A stretch of 64,000 nucleotides of DNA, taken from Enoplolaimus lenunculus. Taxonomy: Eukaryota > Nematoda > Enoplea > Enoplida > Thoracostomopsidae. Positions 51,061 through 62,134 of this stretch are shown in pieces (position 1 is the stretch's first letter; every line of letters begins with the position of its first letter). The notes beneath the pieces were generated by a model. It was not told the origin of the DNA and searched no databases. It saw only the letters and a program-made list of their open reading frames with translations. The DNA is taken from NCBI GenBank assembly GCA_030248215.1, contig JASANG010000683.1, positions 21,060 through 85,059 on the forward strand, read 5' to 3'. Position numbers and translations under genes: made by a program.

Positions 51061-51181
51061 CAGGGTGCAAAGCGGAACTGGATTATGTAGGATTCGGAAT
51101 CAGAACGGTATATTTATACATGAATCAGAACTTGTTTTGAATCATAATTTTAATCGGAATCGGAAATCCGATTGCACCCTG
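51061..51181 (+). mobile_element. MITE family H copy 2 (short)
   Basis: CAGGGTGCAAAGCGGAACTG at the left, CGGAAATCCGATTGCACCCTG at the right. Interior GGATTCGGAATCAG. The flanks ATGAATTG and ATGACTTA match only partly. Confidence 0.65.
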
Positions 51182-51437
51182 ATGACTTATAAAGTAAGGT
51201 GGTGTCGAACCCATGATTTAACCGACCTTGAATCCAAACTTACATTCCGGATCCGAATCTTGCTTTCGAAAAAACCTCTTAATTTCTACGATGTATCGAT
51301 ATAAATCATTTTTACGATACAGGTACCAATGCTGATTCTTATTCTGAAAATATACCGATACCGATTCCAATTGTAGTACACCCTGATTAAAGAAGAGATA
51401 AGATACTACATTAGATCATAACGCAAAGACGTTAAAT

Positions 51438-51519
51438 ATCATAAACGATTAAAATTTCATAAGAGTGGTTCATTTTGTATCATAAACGATTAAAATTTTA
51501 TAAGAGTGGTTCATTTTGA
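51438..51519 (+). repeat. 41-bp direct repeat, two copies
   Basis: ATCATAAACGATTAAAATTT and the following 21 bases occur twice head to tail with one or two differences. Confidence 0.8.
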
Positions 51520-51754
51520 TTAGTTTTTTCAAACACAAACGTAGGAGAGATAACAGTTTTTTCTAATGACACCTTCGTATTCATTAAGAAGTTGTACCAA
51601 TTTTTTGTTTTCAAAGTTGGCATATTTCAGTGCCAATTATTTTACTTGATGTTGATACGTATTTACACATGTACATACTTTGTATACACAGTTACGGAGC
51701 CAATTATAATTGCTCATTGGCTAAATACGTAAATTTTTGTTTTTTGAACTACTT

Positions 51755-52243
51755 TTAAATTACATAACATTTTGTTTTCAACAACTCTCGATTCAATACG
51801 TAAATTTTGTTATTGAAGGTTATTCTTTGAATTTGAATTTCAAATAAATACGTATGTTTTTTTTCGAACTGTCCATTCGATTGACTGTTCTGAATATAGT
51901 AAATGTTATTATAGCAAAAATTTTTGTAAAATTTTGTTATACACCTGCATCGTAACTTTTGTTTTGAACACGATGTTAAATTCAGCGAATTATAGCTGAG
52001 AATCGTGTTCAAAACAAAAGTTACGATGCAGGTGTATAACAAAATTTTACAAAAATTTTTGCTATAATAACATTTACTATATTCAGAACAGTCAATCGAA
52101 TGGACAGTTCGAAAAAAAACATACGTATTTATTTGAAATTCAAATTCAAAGAATAACCTTCAAAAACAAAATTTACGTATTGAATCGAGAGTTGTTGAAA
52201 ACAAAAATTTAGGTATATTCAAAAGTTCAAAATAAAATGTTAT
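51755..52243. repeat. Long near-perfect fold-back repeat 1
   Basis: Arms of about 215-240 bp (51755-51973 and 52003-52243) are inverted copies around a 29-base loop. The right arm has a small extra segment near its outer end. No gene lies inside. It could be a fold-back transposon, or a sequence that duplicated by template switching. Confidence 0.9.
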
Positions 52244-52366
52244 GTAATTCAAAAGAAGTTCAAAACAAAATTTACGTATTTAATTCAACAGTACGTAGTA
52301 TAAACTTATCTAAATTTGTTTTTGTTAAACTTAACAGCGTCACATAAAAGCTGATGACGCTGTTCT

Positions 52367-52597
52367 ACAAAGTTTACATAAAATTTTGGTTGATTGTTGA
52401 ATTTTTGAATATTACAAATATTAGGGAAATTTTCAGAATTCGTAGTATAGATTCGTTTAAATTTGTTTTGTTAAAATTCAACAACGTTATTAACAAAAAC
52501 AAATTTAGATAAATCTATACTACGAATTCTGAAAAGTTTTCTAATATTTGTAATATTTAAAAATTCGACACTTAACCAAAATTTTATGTAAACTTTG
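52367..52597. repeat. Long fold-back repeat 2
   Basis: Arms 52367-52473 and 52491-52597 are inverted copies with some divergence around a short loop. Part of the arm (AGTATAAACTTATCTAAATT) recurs once more at about 52299-52325. It lies immediately left of the Polinton. Confidence 0.85.
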
Positions 52598-52984
52598 AAT
52601 TCTCGAATTGGCTTTAGTTTCAGTTTAATAGTTTAAGTTTCAGTTAGGATACGTAGTTTAAGTTTGAGTTAAGTTTGAGCGAGGCTTTGAATTATCATTT
52701 TTTGATTTCATTTTGATGCTTAATTTTTAAAGATGTAGAATAGTGCGCCGCAGCCGTTCAGCCTATGGCTATAGGTGAAAGTTTTGGTTTATTATAAGAA
52801 TAGTTAATCAACATTGAAACTCAAATTTTTTTAATTATTAGAGTACACACAAAAAATGCACCATCCAGGTTATATAGCACAAAGTAGTTATAGCTCGCTT
52901 GGATAAGAGGTAGATGAGTACAATCAAAAAATTTATTTCAGCTTTTTGTTTGTACTCATCTTCCTATTCTTAAATATTTTCGTA

Positions 52985-53112
52985 CGGGTGCAAAGTAATT
53001 TATGTTAAACGTCATAAGTCAAATTTGATTAAAAAATTTTCAGTAATTTTTTTAGTCAAATTTTCTGTACCATTTTTCTGTCTTCGTCACTGCTTAAATT
53101 TCACTTTGCATC
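52985..53112. repeat. Small inverted-repeat segment beside the Polinton
   Basis: CGGGTGCAAAGTAATTT at the left and AAATTTCACTTTGCATCC at the right are roughly complementary. It may be a MITE or part of the left end of the Polinton. Confidence 0.35.
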
Positions 53113-53117
53113 CTAAT

Positions 53118-56100
53118 TTAAAGCTGATCAGCTGCATTTAAAAGTTGTTCAGCTTTAATTATTTTATCACCAATGCAAACGGTGGTAAAATCTTTGCACA
53201 ACAACCGTTTATTAAACGTGAATCCCAGTTTCTTAACTGAGGTTTGATTAAACAATTCAACATTTTCCTTTGCACGTTTAATCGTAAACGTGTTGAGGTT
53301 GAGATGAGCACGAGGGTTGGAAATAAGTGTTCTAAAATTTTCTAAGCTTACAATCTCCTTATTTTCACTTGTTAATGTGAATCCTTTAATTTTGAATACG
53401 TTTGTAATTTCATTTTCGTTTATAACTTTGTAACAATAACTCTTAGCTCCAGTACAATAAAATTCAGAAATGAAAGCGTTCGGTCCAAAATCCTCTTCTA
53501 ATTCATTTTTCAAATCTCCAAGAAAAATCGATTCAGGTAATTCGTTTCCATTAGAGTTGCTCACATAAAATATACTGTCCGTATCCGAATATAACACTTT
53601 ACTTCCAACCTGAAATGAATACGCAGTCGTTTAGTATAATCAACATTATTGCTGCAGTTATGCTTTTAAATTTTACTATTTAATTAATTTAAATAACTAA
53701 GTTAAAGAACTAATTGAAATGTTTACTACATTCAGAATAATGTGTACAAAATAGTTAATTAATATAGGTAGGTATAACTCACTTTTTCCATTAATGATAA
53801 TAAATGTAATCTAGCATGGGATGTTGTAAAACACGCTATAGGTAAATTAGAAAAAGGTGCTGGAACTTCTGTTTCTTTTTTGAGCTTGTAACTTATAAGC
53901 ATCATTGTTTGCCCTGCAAAATGTACATCCTCGACTTCATACTTTGGATTCAGTAGAAACTTCGTTAGGTCCTCGTAACTATTAACGTATTTAGCCTTCG
54001 CATAATTCAAATTTTGACCAAATTTTCCCCCTAAAATAAAGATTGCTTTTATATAGCTTTCGGTATTGTTCACAATGTAAGATGATAGTGTAATATACAA
54101 ATTTCTAAGACTTACACAAGCTGTTCAAAGCCAGCTTCGAAATTGATCTAATTCCCGGATTTTTGATCATGTTATTAGGATTAAGTTCAATTCGTTCGAC
54201 AAGATTCCATTGTTTTATAAAGTCGTGCTTAGCAGTAGCTGACTTGCAATTTGACGGAAAGCCTGATGCTTCGGTTTTCAGTTTCAAATAGTTATTAATA
54301 TAGCCTCGGAAAACATCTTTTGAATGCTCTTCAAAGTGCCAAATTTCGTAAACTTCGATCAATTTGTACCCTCTGATTAAAGCATAATTAATTTCGAAGT
54401 GAGTCCATGCACCTTTAAGACACCTTTCACCATCATCGTGCGTACAAGGTTTAACCATAGCTTCCCGAGCACACCGATGACATAGTGGAAATATTAACTT
54501 GCCTTTGTTATCTGAATATGGAAGAACTCCAAAAATTGCTGTCTCGGGCGGAAGCATTTTACACTGAATTAATCCAAAATATTTATTGATATTTCCAAAA
54601 TTTTCGGTGATAATTTTTGGAAATTTTATAGGCATTTCTTTATTCTTGAGGATATATGGATACAACGAATTGACATCTTTGTAAAATATTTTTTCGCCAG
54701 GTTTCACGCAATAAGCTGCAACCATTGTGCTTACCCTACCGCCTCTAAGACAGCTTCTAATCTCAAGCACTTCCCTGTCAAGGCTAAAGTTTTCTAAAAA
54801 ATTTTGTATTGCAGAATTTTTTCGAACAAATTCTTCCCACTCGTGTGACCATATTGTTTTAACAGTGAACCCTGTATTGCGTAAATAAGCCAGACGTTCC
54901 ATTGTAATTCGATTAATTAATTTCATACGCTTATGCAGAAATGTATTGTACATTTCTCCATCGTAACATTTTTTACACCCATGTATGTAACATCCCATGA
55001 ACTCATATATTGTGTTGTTACTTTCACAATAGCCATCTACGAAGTATTTACCTATTTTTTTTTCACCACCCCTGTTAGCTGACTGAATACTCAGACGTTC
55101 TGTGTACGATAAGTAAGCAAGCCATTGCTCACACTGCTTTGAGTGCCTTCTTATTTTATCAGGATTAGTTGATCCAATTATTCCTAGAACGCCTTCTTTT
55201 AGATAATTCTGACGGAAAACAAGCGATACCGCAGAAGCAATTGTGCAACAATTAGCAAAAATATCGACTTGGCTTGTTTCAAAAAACATATCACGAAATT
55301 TTTTACATGCAGTTTCAAGAACTAGTACATCATCAATGCAATAACTTTCCAAAGCATTATTTAAATTGTATAATTTTCCGGCATACAATTTATTTTCCTG
55401 TTCCCACCAATCCTCAAATTTTTTTCTGCTTTTAGGATCCATTCTTTGGGGGTGAAAAAATTTTTTTGCAGGAAAGCTACCTACATATTCTTGCATGTTT
55501 ACTGTGTTCAAACCATGCGGAAAATAACCTTTTGAAAGTTTAGTTGAAAAATTAAAACTTTTTGGAAGGCTTCTTAGTGAGCAAGATAAAAAGTTAAAAC
55601 TATCTAAAAATCGGATATTTTTTCCAATTTTAAGCAGCATAACTTTTGTTCCCTTAATAATAACAGTTTTTGGCAACATGCTCTGCTTATACATCCAATT
55701 CAAAACAAAATATGAGTCATAACCTGATAGATAATGTGCTATGACAATAAATTCGCTAAATGGCATTGATTTTGCTTTTGATATTAACCATGTCATGAAA
55801 CTGTCAATACACTGTTGCCCTTTAAATTTCATAGCCTCTTTGTTTTCTTCTTTGGCTACAACTAAGTTAGGAATGTGTTTACCGATTTTTTCGTCAGTCA
55901 TAGATTCAATATCAAAATAGATGTAGGTATTTTGTTTGGCATTTTTTAATTTTACTACTTGCATATAGCACTTATGATTTACTGGACTGTCCCACTTTCG
56001 GCATGTAGAGCAGTAGTACTGCTGACAGTGATGATTCTTTTTACGTTTTTTATGGAATCGTTTAGAACAGTTAGGACATTTAAAGTAATTATCACACTCG

Positions 56101-57167
56101 GTAATTAAATGATTTGCTAAACATAAGTCTGAATACAAACTAAGGTCACATGTAGGACAGGTTACCATCTTAGCTGTACAACATCTGTTGGAACATACAT
56201 TACTTTTGCACAAAGGACATCCACTAGAACACTTGTGCATTGAATCATAAGGTTTTATGCATAACTGACAGAATTTTTTACACGCCATAAATCCAGTTAT
56301 TGATCGAATTACATCAAAATGTCCTTCGTTAAAAAGTAAATAAATAGGCTTAAAGTTTGGGACCTCTTGTCCTTTAAATAGAACAGTTTTTGTACCGTCA
56401 AAAACGATTATTCGAAATTTTTTAAGTTGGTTTTGAAACTTTGTCAGCTCTGGTAATCCACAAGGTTGATTAAATTCGACACCACAGTCGTTGTAAAATT
56501 TTATAAGATTACTCAAACCATTCTTGCTAATTACAGACCTTATGAAACCAGTCGTCCTTCCTGCTTTTGTGTTATTGCAAATGAACATTCCAGTTAAAAG
56601 TGCAACTCCTAAACAGTTACCATCAGAAGGAATTCTAATTAAACTTTTTTTGTTGCAAACGTAAGTTTCAAAGTTTTCAAAGTCACAAGGGTTTTTTCTC
56701 TTTCCATTACCAGGCTTTGGGAATTCTGTGTGAACAATGTTCATTTTTAAACCTTTATCTAAGAAAAGTGTCTCGTTAGAATTTAATGTTGATTCTATTT
56801 TGTCTAGAACTAATTCAAGAGAAAATTCATCCATTTTTATGTAAGGAATACTTATTGGATATTCTAGGCTAGGACTTTGAATAACAATTCGAAAGTAATC
56901 ATGACCTTGAATATCTTTTGTTATAAACGCAAAAATATCACTAAGAATATTATATAGTTTTTCATTTAACTTTACCAAATCCATACCATCTAAATTTTTG
57001 AAAGTTACAGTGTAGTCAAAAATTTTTGTTCGAAATTTTTTGCTTGATCTTTCTTCCACAGTCTTAATTGTAAAATGTGGAAATGTCTGAGTAACAGCAT
57101 CTTTTTGAGTTGTCTTCTCAGCACCAGTCGCACTGGATGTACTTGCTTCAGACTGACTTAAAGCCAT
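53118..57167 (-). CDS. Polinton DNA polymerase B (protein-primed type)
   Basis: It would copy the element by protein-primed synthesis. Three blocks in order (54.1-57.2, 53.8-54.0 and 53.1-53.6 kb) are separated by two short spacers that look like introns. The first block carries an N-terminal region, then an OTU-like stretch (SDGNCLGVAL and, about 100 residues on, GHFDVI), several CxxC zinc-finger-like pairs, the 3'-5' exonuclease motifs (YFDIES, SGYDSYF, YCIDD) and polymerase motif A (DVNSLYPY). The next two hold motifs B and C (YSDTDS). Length and order fit Polinton polymerases. OTU-like parts are, to my knowledge, reported for some relatives. Confidence 0.9.
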
Positions 57168-57512
57168 TGAATGACTGTTGATCGAAGGATTCTGCTCTTA
57201 TATAGGCTAATATACTTCCTAAGAAATTATGGTAAAATCTGTCTGTGTTATAACATATTTTGACATTAAAATTTTGTCTATGGTAATACATTGGAAACCT
57301 TATTATTACAGTTTCAAACTTTTTGAAATAAATCATAAAAAATAAAGAAAGTATTAGTACAAATATGTTTCATCAATTTTTGTAGTAAAAAAGAATTCTG
57401 AGTGACTAATAAGAATTTAACTTCAAGAAAACCTGAGTTTATTGTTTACAAAACAAAGCTATATAAGAAGCTAGAATTCTTAGATTGCATGCATGCAGTT
57501 ACTTGGAAAGCA

Positions 57513-58028
57513 ATGGCTGAAAGTCAAGCGAAACATAACAGCAATCAAGCGAGTGCTGAGGGTGCTGAGAAACGGAACAAAAGAAAATCTGTTCTAGAAA
57601 CTATACCTGAACAACCAAAATTAGCTAAACAAAATGCAATTAATAAAAGTCGCTCTGTCGGTACTCAAGTTAATTTGTCTTTGACTGGAAATCAACCACC
57701 CGATGCATGTTGTCAAACTAAAGATGAAGTGTTCAAATTTGCTTTGCCTGATAACTATATAGTTATAAACAGTGATGATGAAATAAGTAAGAAACGAGGA
57801 GTTAAAGTAGTGAGACCTGTTTTTGTGAACAACAGTTTTGGAGGCAATTTGGTTGATATTCGTTTTTTCAAACCGGTCATGGATTTGTCGAAAACTCAGT
57901 TTTTACGGAACCAGAAAGGTGAAGTTCTAGTGAAACCTACAAGAGGGATTTCGCTGAATATTGAGGAAGCTTACGCTGCATTAAAGGCTATTCAAAAAGT
58001 CACTGACGATTTAAGAAAAATTGATTAA
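57513..58028 (+). CDS. Polinton PC4/p15-like ssDNA-binding protein
   Basis: About 171 residues from the ATG at 57513; the frame is open further upstream without an ATG. The first 110 residues are polar and look disordered. The last 70 match the C-terminal domain of the transcription coactivator PC4 (p15): a beta strand with NLVDIRFF, a loop, then VKPTRGISLN and a helix ending DDLRK. That domain binds single-stranded DNA as a dimer. A role in handling displaced strands during replication, or in late transcription, is inference. It is divergent from the polymerase, separated from it by about 350 bases. Confidence 0.65.
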   Translation: MAESQAKHNSNQASAEGAEKRNKRKSVLETIPEQPKLAKQNAINKSRSVGTQVNLSLTGNQPPDACCQTKDEVFKFALPDNYIVINSDDEISKKRGVKVVRPVFVNNSFGGNLVDIRFFKPVMDLSKTQFLRNQKGEVLVKPTRGISLNIEEAYAALKAIQKVTDDLRKID

Positions 58029-58109
58029 AGGACATAAAATTTTGTTACAAAAAAATCTATTTAAAAAAATCTATTTATTTTGGTCAGCATTGTATTTCTA
58101 CTATTGATA

Positions 58110-59105
58110 ATGATTTCTAATAAAAGTTTGCTTCATAATCTTTGGTATTCTCCTAGTTCAAAATGTGCCTTTTCAGGTGTACAAAAATTGTATAACGCAG
58201 CAAAACGTCGTAATCCTAAAATTACTAAAAATTATGTAGCAAACTGGCTAGCTGAACAATCTGTATACACCCAAACTAAACCAGTAGTTCGAAAATTTTC
58301 CCGAAGAAAAATTGTAGCAACCCTTGACTCTTGCTGGTCCTGTGATCTTATGGACATGAGTATTTTGAAAAATTATAACTCCAAATTTTCTTTTGTCTTA
58401 GTTTGTGTTGATCAATTTTCTAGATACCTTTGGTGTAGACTTATAAAATCTAAGTCAGCAGAGTTGGTCAAAAATGCATTTGCCACAATTTTTGCAAGCG
58501 GGCGTAAACCTTCAGCAATTAATTGTGATAATGGTGTAGAATTTAAAAATAAAGTTTTGCAAGACTTTTTAAAAGAGAAAAAGGTTCATATGTTTTTTAC
58601 CAAAGACCCTAATATAAAAAGTTCTCAAAGTGAAAGAACAATCAGAACTTTAAAGGGGGTAATTTACAAATATTGCATGGCAAAAAAGTCATGGAGATAC
58701 ATCGATGCTCTTGATGAAATTGTATCAGGTCTTAATGGTCGAAAAATGAAGGTCCTCAAAGGTTATTCACCATCTGAAATTTCTCCTGACAATCAAGGGG
58801 AAATTTATAATTTTATGTTTAGCAAGTTTCTTAAAAACACAAACCATACAAAATTTAATGTTGGAGACAACGTCAGGATTCAATTAAAGAAAACTCCATT
58901 TACCCGAGGTCATGATCCTACATATTCCCCAGCAATTTATACAATAAGTCAAGTGCTAAAAACACGTCCTGTTACCTACCGTTTAGCCGACTCAAATAGT
59001 CATATTTTGAACCGTAGTTTTTACCAACGTGAATTAATTAAAGTTATCCAACCTCAAGATCAGACACCTGTTCCAAACCCTCCGAAGCGTGTTCGTTTAA
59101 TTTAA
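58110..59105 (+). CDS. Polinton integrase (retroviral type)
   Basis: It inserts the linear element into the genome. About 331 residues from the ATG at 58110. An N-terminal helical part is followed by an RNase H-fold catalytic core with the D, D, E triad (DLMDMS, CDNGVEFKN, SERTIRTLK), then a C-terminal SH3-like segment (GDNVRIQLKK, PAIYTISQV) typical of Polinton and Ty3-like integrases. It lies directly after the PC4-like gene. Confidence 0.93.
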   Translation: MISNKSLLHNLWYSPSSKCAFSGVQKLYNAAKRRNPKITKNYVANWLAEQSVYTQTKPVVRKFSRRKIVATLDSCWSCDLMDMSILKNYNSKFSFVLVCVDQFSRYLWCRLIKSKSAELVKNAFATIFASGRKPSAINCDNGVEFKNKVLQDFLKEKKVHMFFTKDPNIKSSQSERTIRTLKGVIYKYCMAKKSWRYIDALDEIVSGLNGRKMKVLKGYSPSEISPDNQGEIYNFMFSKFLKNTNHTKFNVGDNVRIQLKKTPFTRGHDPTYSPAIYTISQVLKTRPVTYRLADSNSHILNRSFYQRELIKVIQPQDQTPVPNPPKRVRLI

Positions 59106-59160
59106 TTATTTTTATCTCTCAGATAATAAAAGAAATAGTAATTCCTGTTAAATAGTCATA

Positions 59161-59385
59161 ATGTTTACAGCTCCTGGTATTTATAACATGGCTAAGTATC
59201 GTCAGGCTTGTGTTCCCATTCGTTTTGGAAGTACTAAGGGAAATATTTCAAGGGTTCACAAGCGACGGAGACGTGCGACCGCTACAAAAGGTGTCGCACG
59301 CAAAAAAACTATTAAGAGAGCAACTAAAACTAAGCGATCTAATATTAAACGTAAACGACGTCGTACTAGACGTTCTAAAAAATAA
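59161..59385 (+). CDS. Polinton small Arg/Lys-rich protein
   Basis: Seventy-four residues. After about 30 ordinary residues it is nearly all Arg, Lys and Thr (KRRRR, KRKRRRTRR). Such protamine-like proteins probably condense DNA in the particle, as core proteins do in adenoviruses. No sequence family is assigned. Confidence 0.7.
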   Translation: MFTAPGIYNMAKYRQACVPIRFGSTKGNISRVHKRRRRATATKGVARKKTIKRATKTKRSNIKRKRRRTRRSKK

Positions 59386-59459
59386 TTAATTTTAACAAAT
59401 TTTCTAATATATAGTACTATTGTTATTCACTTACAGTTAATTTTTAATGTAAAATAGAA

Positions 59460-60779
59460 ATGACGACAACAATAAATGCCACCCGACTAGCTCCTCAAAA
59501 CTGCAATGTTGATACATTGGCTTGGGGAGAATTACCCCTTGTCCAAGATGTAATACAAGAAAGCATGCTTAAGGAATTTACCATTATGTCAGGTCTCCCT
59601 AATTCGAACACTTCAACACTCACATTTCGTTTAGAAAAAGATCCTTTTTGGTGCATTGAATTAAATTCCATTTTTTTATTTATTGAAGCAAAAGTCTTAG
59701 ACGATAAGTTAAACGAAATTGCTAAAGATGAAAAGGTTGCCCCTTGTAACTTGTTTGGGAACTCTATCTTTTCAGATTTTGAAGTATCCATTAACAATAT
59801 AAAAGTCACACCTGATGCCTCAAATTTCGCATATATAAATTATGTGCTAGCCTTATCTAATATTGAAAAGGGGGTCAAAGATTCTATGTTGCAAACAGCA
59901 CTTTTTTTTAAAGATACCCCTTACAGCTTTAATGATTTTGACAGCAATTTGGGTATGAGTCAACGAATGGCTTACATTGAAGGTTCCCAAACTGTAAATT
60001 TACTAGTAAAACCTCTTAATTCAATTTTCAATTCAACTAGAGCTATACCTTCAGATTCAGAAATTCAAGTTAAACTTTCGAGGCAACCTCATAATTTCTG
60101 CTTAATAGCACAGGCTGATAAATCGTATATAATTCAAATCGATAAAATACAGTTATTTGCAAATTTTATTAAACCAACCCCTGCCACACTTTCCGAACAA
60201 AATAGACTAATTTCTACCAATAGATTTATAGTACCTACACTTAGACATACACTTTATGAGCACGTTATTCGAAAAAATGATACCACTCACCAATGGACAT
60301 TGATTCCTGCAGGTAGCATGCCTAAACGTGTCTACATATTTATGGTCAAAAAAGGTGCAACTGATGGAACGGATGTAACTCTGAATCCATATGAATTTAT
60401 TCACAATAATGTATCAAACTTTTCATTGTACAAAAATGAACAGGCTGTTTTCACTACAGAAGGACTTAGTTCAAAATTTAGTGAAGGAGACTATGCCTTT
60501 GCTTACTTCCTAATGTTTAGAGGGTTGGGGTACGTGAATCAAAATATTGACATTAGTTATTCAGATTTTCCTGGAGGGTATACAATCTGGGTGGCAGACC
60601 TTACAGCTTCAAATTCAAGCGGTTGCACCTCTTTTGTTGAAAAACCATCCACAGGATATCTAAAGCTAAAGTTGACATTCGAAACTCCAGTTGCTCAAGA
60701 TACTATACTGTTTGCTCTTTGTGAAGAATCAACCAATCTTATATTCAAGTCCAACAGAACACCCGAATATACAAATTAA
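59460..60779 (+). CDS. Polinton capsid-type protein (F54H12.2-like)
   Basis: It has 439 residues and resembles the family named after C. elegans F54H12.2, found in Polintons of nematodes and arthropods. Recognisable parts are the NSIFSDFEVSINN region, ALFFKDTP, SDFPGGYTIWVADLT and the beta-rich C terminus. The beta-strand pattern suggests a jelly-roll capsid protein. Whether it is the major or a minor component cannot be told from sequence alone. The membership in the family is firm. Confidence 0.8.
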   Translation: MTTTINATRLAPQNCNVDTLAWGELPLVQDVIQESMLKEFTIMSGLPNSNTSTLTFRLEKDPFWCIELNSIFLFIEAKVLDDKLNEIAKDEKVAPCNLFGNSIFSDFEVSINNIKVTPDASNFAYINYVLALSNIEKGVKDSMLQTALFFKDTPYSFNDFDSNLGMSQRMAYIEGSQTVNLLVKPLNSIFNSTRAIPSDSEIQVKLSRQPHNFCLIAQADKSYIIQIDKIQLFANFIKPTPATLSEQNRLISTNRFIVPTLRHTLYEHVIRKNDTTHQWTLIPAGSMPKRVYIFMVKKGATDGTDVTLNPYEFIHNNVSNFSLYKNEQAVFTTEGLSSKFSEGDYAFAYFLMFRGLGYVNQNIDISYSDFPGGYTIWVADLTASNSSGCTSFVEKPSTGYLKLKLTFETPVAQDTILFALCEESTNLIFKSNRTPEYTN

Positions 60780-60780
60780 G

Positions 60781-61342
60781 GAGTTAGATAGAGTTTCATC
60801 TCAAGATTGTGTTTGCAGTATGTTTGTATGTGTGCAGTGTTTGATTCTTCATGTTTGTATCGATTAAGTTTTGATGAAGCTATGTACAGACCTTATGATA
60901 TTAGTACATTCTTGGCTGTGGTACGCTGCGGGTCTCGGCGAAAGCCTCATGACCTAGGCATCAGTTCTCGGTGTGCTATATCATGCAAAAGGTCTGTTTC
61001 AACAGCTTTTTTGATTCTTCATAAGATTGAGAAAGGTGATGATATTGATGAGCTATGTTCAAGCCTGACAGTATTGGTGCATTCTTGGCTGTGGCACGCT
61101 GAGGGTCTCGGCGAAAGCCTTATGACCTAGGCATCAGTTCTCGGTGCACCATACTTGTCATAAAGGCTTGATACAACAGCTTTTTGATTTCCATACAGGT
61201 TGAATGAAATTCAAGCGGTGACAGGAGGGTGGGGGGCAGACCTCTCACCCACACCAAAGCGGCGCCAAGCGCCGCTTGGTTGTAAACTCAAATTAATATA
61301 ACAACTATATAAAAGCTTTATTCGAAAAACTTATAAGTAAAA
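60781..61342 (+). other. Non-coding stretch with two conserved direct repeats in the Polinton
   Basis: Two copies of about 150 bp (60873-61022 and 61045-61194) are offset by about 172 bp. In their middle, some 65 bases around GGTCTCGGCGAAAGCCT and CATCAGTTCTCGGTG are almost identical, while the flanks have drifted. GGC-GAAA-GCC can form a tetraloop hairpin. No protein is supported. It may be a structured RNA or a regulatory block before the ATPase gene. Confidence 0.6.
61257..61277. promoter_or_regulatory. GC-rich palindrome upstream of the ATPase gene
   Basis: AAGCGGCG and CGCCGCTT flank CCAAG, giving an 8-bp stem in AT-rich surroundings, 65 bases before the ATPase start. Its function is unknown. 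Confidence 0.5.
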
Positions 61343-62008
61343 ATGTCAATTTTTAAAAAAGAAATTACAGCTGATTTGCGAATACGTCCAAAAAGTCGGA
61401 TACTTTTAGCAGGAGAAACTATGTCAGGAAAAACTGAACTTTGCTACAGACTATTAACTGAAAATTGTTTTACAACTAATTTTTCAAAAATTTTATTTTG
61501 TTACGATGTATATCAACCAACTTATGATAAATTAAAATGTGTTTTTACTAATATTGTTTTTTACCAAGGGATACCGACGGAAGTAATCGAGGATAATGAG
61601 TATTGGGAAACGGACCACACTGTTGTAATTTTTGATGACCTACAACACGAAGTTGTCAATTCTCTCGAATGCATGAGACTTTTTACTATTTACAGTCACC
61701 ACAGAAATATTTCGGTAATTTGCTTGTTTCAAGGGTTGTTTCTAAAAGGTAAATTTAGCGTTTTGATTAGTCGACAAATGACCCACATATTTCTGCTATC
61801 TTGTCGACGTGATATGCGTCAAATTAATACATTGGGACAAAGTATCGTTCCAAATAAAGTAAAGAAATTTGTCGAAATTTTTGAAAAACTTATTCATGAA
61901 CATCCTTTCGGTTTTTTATGGATCAATCTATGTCCTCATAACAACACACTTTTAAAATTTCGTGGTTCGCTTCCGTCGGACACTGTACAAGAAATTTACG
62001 TACTGTAA
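61343..62008 (+). CDS. Polinton packaging ATPase (FtsK/HerA, A32-like)
   Basis: It has 221 residues. It would drive the genome into the particle. Walker A is AGETMSGKTE near residue 28; Walker B is VVIFDDLQHE near residue 93; FSVLISRQMTHIFLLSC later fits the sensor region of this ATPase group. Length fits Polinton and A32-type ATPases. Confidence 0.92.
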   Translation: MSIFKKEITADLRIRPKSRILLAGETMSGKTELCYRLLTENCFTTNFSKILFCYDVYQPTYDKLKCVFTNIVFYQGIPTEVIEDNEYWETDHTVVIFDDLQHEVVNSLECMRLFTIYSHHRNISVICLFQGLFLKGKFSVLISRQMTHIFLLSCRRDMRQINTLGQSIVPNKVKKFVEIFEKLIHEHPFGFLWINLCPHNNTLLKFRGSLPSDTVQEIYVL

Positions 62009-62134
62009 CAAATTAAAATTTCTACGATCTCTTCCGTTGGTTGACATAAAAGAATATTATGTTTTGTAAAAAGTATTTAAAATTATAAGTTTTTGCATTT
62101 AAACAATCAGACTTTTTGGTTTTTATTGATAAAA

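Noticed and set aside
60807-61130. 107-codon open frame after the capsid-type gene
   Set aside because: It covers one of two direct repeats, starts without a good ATG context, and its counterpart in the other copy is not kept open.
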